DNA of 6,067 nucleotides from Hyphomicrobiaceae bacterium (GTDB taxonomy: Bacteria > Pseudomonadota > Alphaproteobacteria > Rhizobiales > Hyphomicrobiaceae): positions 1-6,067 of the forward strand of contig JAGRKR010000176.1 in the NCBI GenBank assembly GCA_020442225.1, in the 5' to 3' direction. The position numbers were made by a program, and so were the translations under genes. Positions 5,239 to 6,067 of this stretch are shown in pieces; the first letter of the stretch is position 1, and the number at the start of each line of letters is the position of its first letter. A model generated the notes under the pieces. It was given only the letters and a program-made list of their open reading frames with translations. It was not told the DNA's origin and did no database searches.

Positions 5239-6067
5239 TCAGGTGCGGGGGCGTGCGCGGGGCAGGGCGTCGGGGTTCACGACGTTGATGGGCGTGCCGC
5301 CGACGTAGGCCGTGATCTGGTCGAAGATGTCGGAGAACTGGATCTCGTATTCCTCGCGCGTGACGTAGCCGATGTGCGGTGTGCAGATGACATTGTCGAG
5401 CTGGAGCAGGGGATGGCTCGGATCGCGCACCGGCTCCTCCTCGTAGACGTCGACGGCGGCCATGCCGGGGCGGCCGGCCTTAAGCGCAGCGACGAGAGCC
5501 CCGGGAGCCACGAGGGGCGCCCGGCTGGTGTTGACGATGAGCGCGGTCGGCTTCATCCGCGCGAGATCCTCGGCCGTCACGATATGGCGCGTCGCATCGA
5601 CGAGGCGCATGTGCAGGGAGATCACGTCCGAGGTCTCGAAGAAGGCGGCCTTGCTCTCGGCCACCTCGAGCCCGTCGGCGCGGGCCCGCTCACGTGAGGC
5701 TTCGCGCGCCCACACCTGCACGCGCATGCCGAAGGCCTTGCCGTAGCCGGCGACGGCCTTGGCGATGCGCCCGTAGCCATAAAGTCCGAGCAGACGATGG
5801 CGCAGCGTCGAGCCGACGCCGATCTGCCAGTGGCCGGCCTTCAACGAAGCCATCTGCTGCGGGATCTGGCGATAGGCGGCCAGCATCAATCCCCAGGTCA
5901 ACTCGGCCGTGGCATAGGAGGGCGTGCCAGGATGCTGGCCGGACGACACGATGATGCCGAGGCGCGTGCAGGTGTCGATATCGATGTGCGGAAAGACGCT
6001 GCGCTGGCTGATGAGCTTGAGCCTGGGCAAACGCTCGAGCAACGGCGTGCGGATCTTGGTGCGCTCG
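5239..6067 (-). CDS. D-isomer-specific 2-hydroxyacid dehydrogenase, N-terminus outside window
   Basis: Enzymes of this family reversibly oxidise D-2-hydroxyacids to 2-ketoacids with NAD(P)H in the cytoplasm; the substrate here is unknown. The frame is open to the right edge, so 275 C-terminal residues are visible and no start is present. Features in order: LPRLKLISQ and [32 protein letters not shown] leading into the NAD domain; the nucleotide-binding loop [40 protein letters not shown] and [13 protein letters not shown]. The catalytic triad is visible: Arg in NTSRA (5521-5523), Glu in the EEEP motif (5434-5436) and His in TPHIG (5374-5376). The third Gly of the GxGxxG loop is Ala (5761-5763), a change that may weaken or alter cofactor preference. 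The visible part resembles the phosphoglycerate dehydrogenase-like subgroup, but lacks the ACT regulatory domain. Followed by the 89-residue gene at 4940-5209. Confidence 0.93.
   Translation of the reverse strand, partial: ERTKIRTPLLERLPRLKLISQRSVFPHIDIDTCTRLGIIVSSGQHPGTPSYATAELTWGLMLAAYRQIPQQMASLKAGHWQIGVGSTLRHRLLGLYGYGRIAKAVAGYGKAFGMRVQVWAREASRERARADGLEVAESKAAFFETSDVISLHMRLVDATRHIVTAEDLARMKPTALIVNTSRAPLVAPGALVAALKAGRPGMAAVDVYEEEPVRDPSHPLLQLDNVICTPHIGYVTREEYEIQFSDIFDQITAYVGGTPINVVNPDALPRARPRT

Noticed and set aside
5149..5697. Plus-strand open frame opposite the 2-hydroxyacid dehydrogenase
   Set aside because: Antisense shadow; the dehydrogenase on the minus strand has its complete catalytic triad.

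Overview
The window is GC-rich, densely coding DNA with codon use strongly biased to G/C in third positions. The protein sequences (alphaproteobacterial-type ThiC, a D-2-hydroxyacid dehydrogenase followed by a small conserved protein, several short exported Cys/Arg-rich proteins) suggest an alphaproteobacterium, most likely of the Hyphomicrobiales/Rhizobiales. This placement is inference from protein flavour, not from a marker gene. No rRNA, tRNA, CRISPR array, transposase, integrase or phage gene was seen. The window looks like ordinary chromosome with several small, poorly characterised genes.

Layout, left to right. 1-675 (+) is the C-terminal part of thiC (thiamine pyrimidine synthesis), cut by the left edge. 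After a 234-base non-coding gap, 910-1209 (+) encodes a small exported protein with six cysteines in a mirror-symmetric pattern. 1327-2256 (+) is a cation diffusion facilitator (zinc/heavy-metal efflux), and 34 bases later 2291-2560 (+) is an 89-residue helical protein of unknown function, probably in the same transcript. 2674-3189 (+) is an exported LprI-like (DUF1311) protein. It converges on 3209-4258 (-), an M19-type metallopeptidase (membrane dipeptidase family). A 329-base divergent intergenic region with repeated small dyads separates that gene from 4588-4839 (+), a small exported protein with an extremely Arg/His/Trp/Cys-rich tail, followed by a good intrinsic terminator. On the right, 5239-6067 (-) is a D-isomer-specific 2-hydroxyacid dehydrogenase cut by the right edge, with an 89-residue conserved hypothetical gene (4940-5209, -) 29 bases downstream.

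There is no single obvious pathway. The recurring theme is the cell envelope: three exported small proteins (two with paired CX3C cysteines, one LprI-like), a metal efflux pump and a metallopeptidase. The most promising undescribed items are the two cysteine-rich exported miniproteins: the symmetric 3-6-12-6-3 cysteine layout at 910-1209, and the R/H/W-rich CX3C-x8-CX3C tail at 4588-4839. Also worth attention are the 11-base-spaced direct repeat upstream of the first and the repeated stem-loops upstream of the second. No multi-gene defence or novel enzymatic system could be supported.
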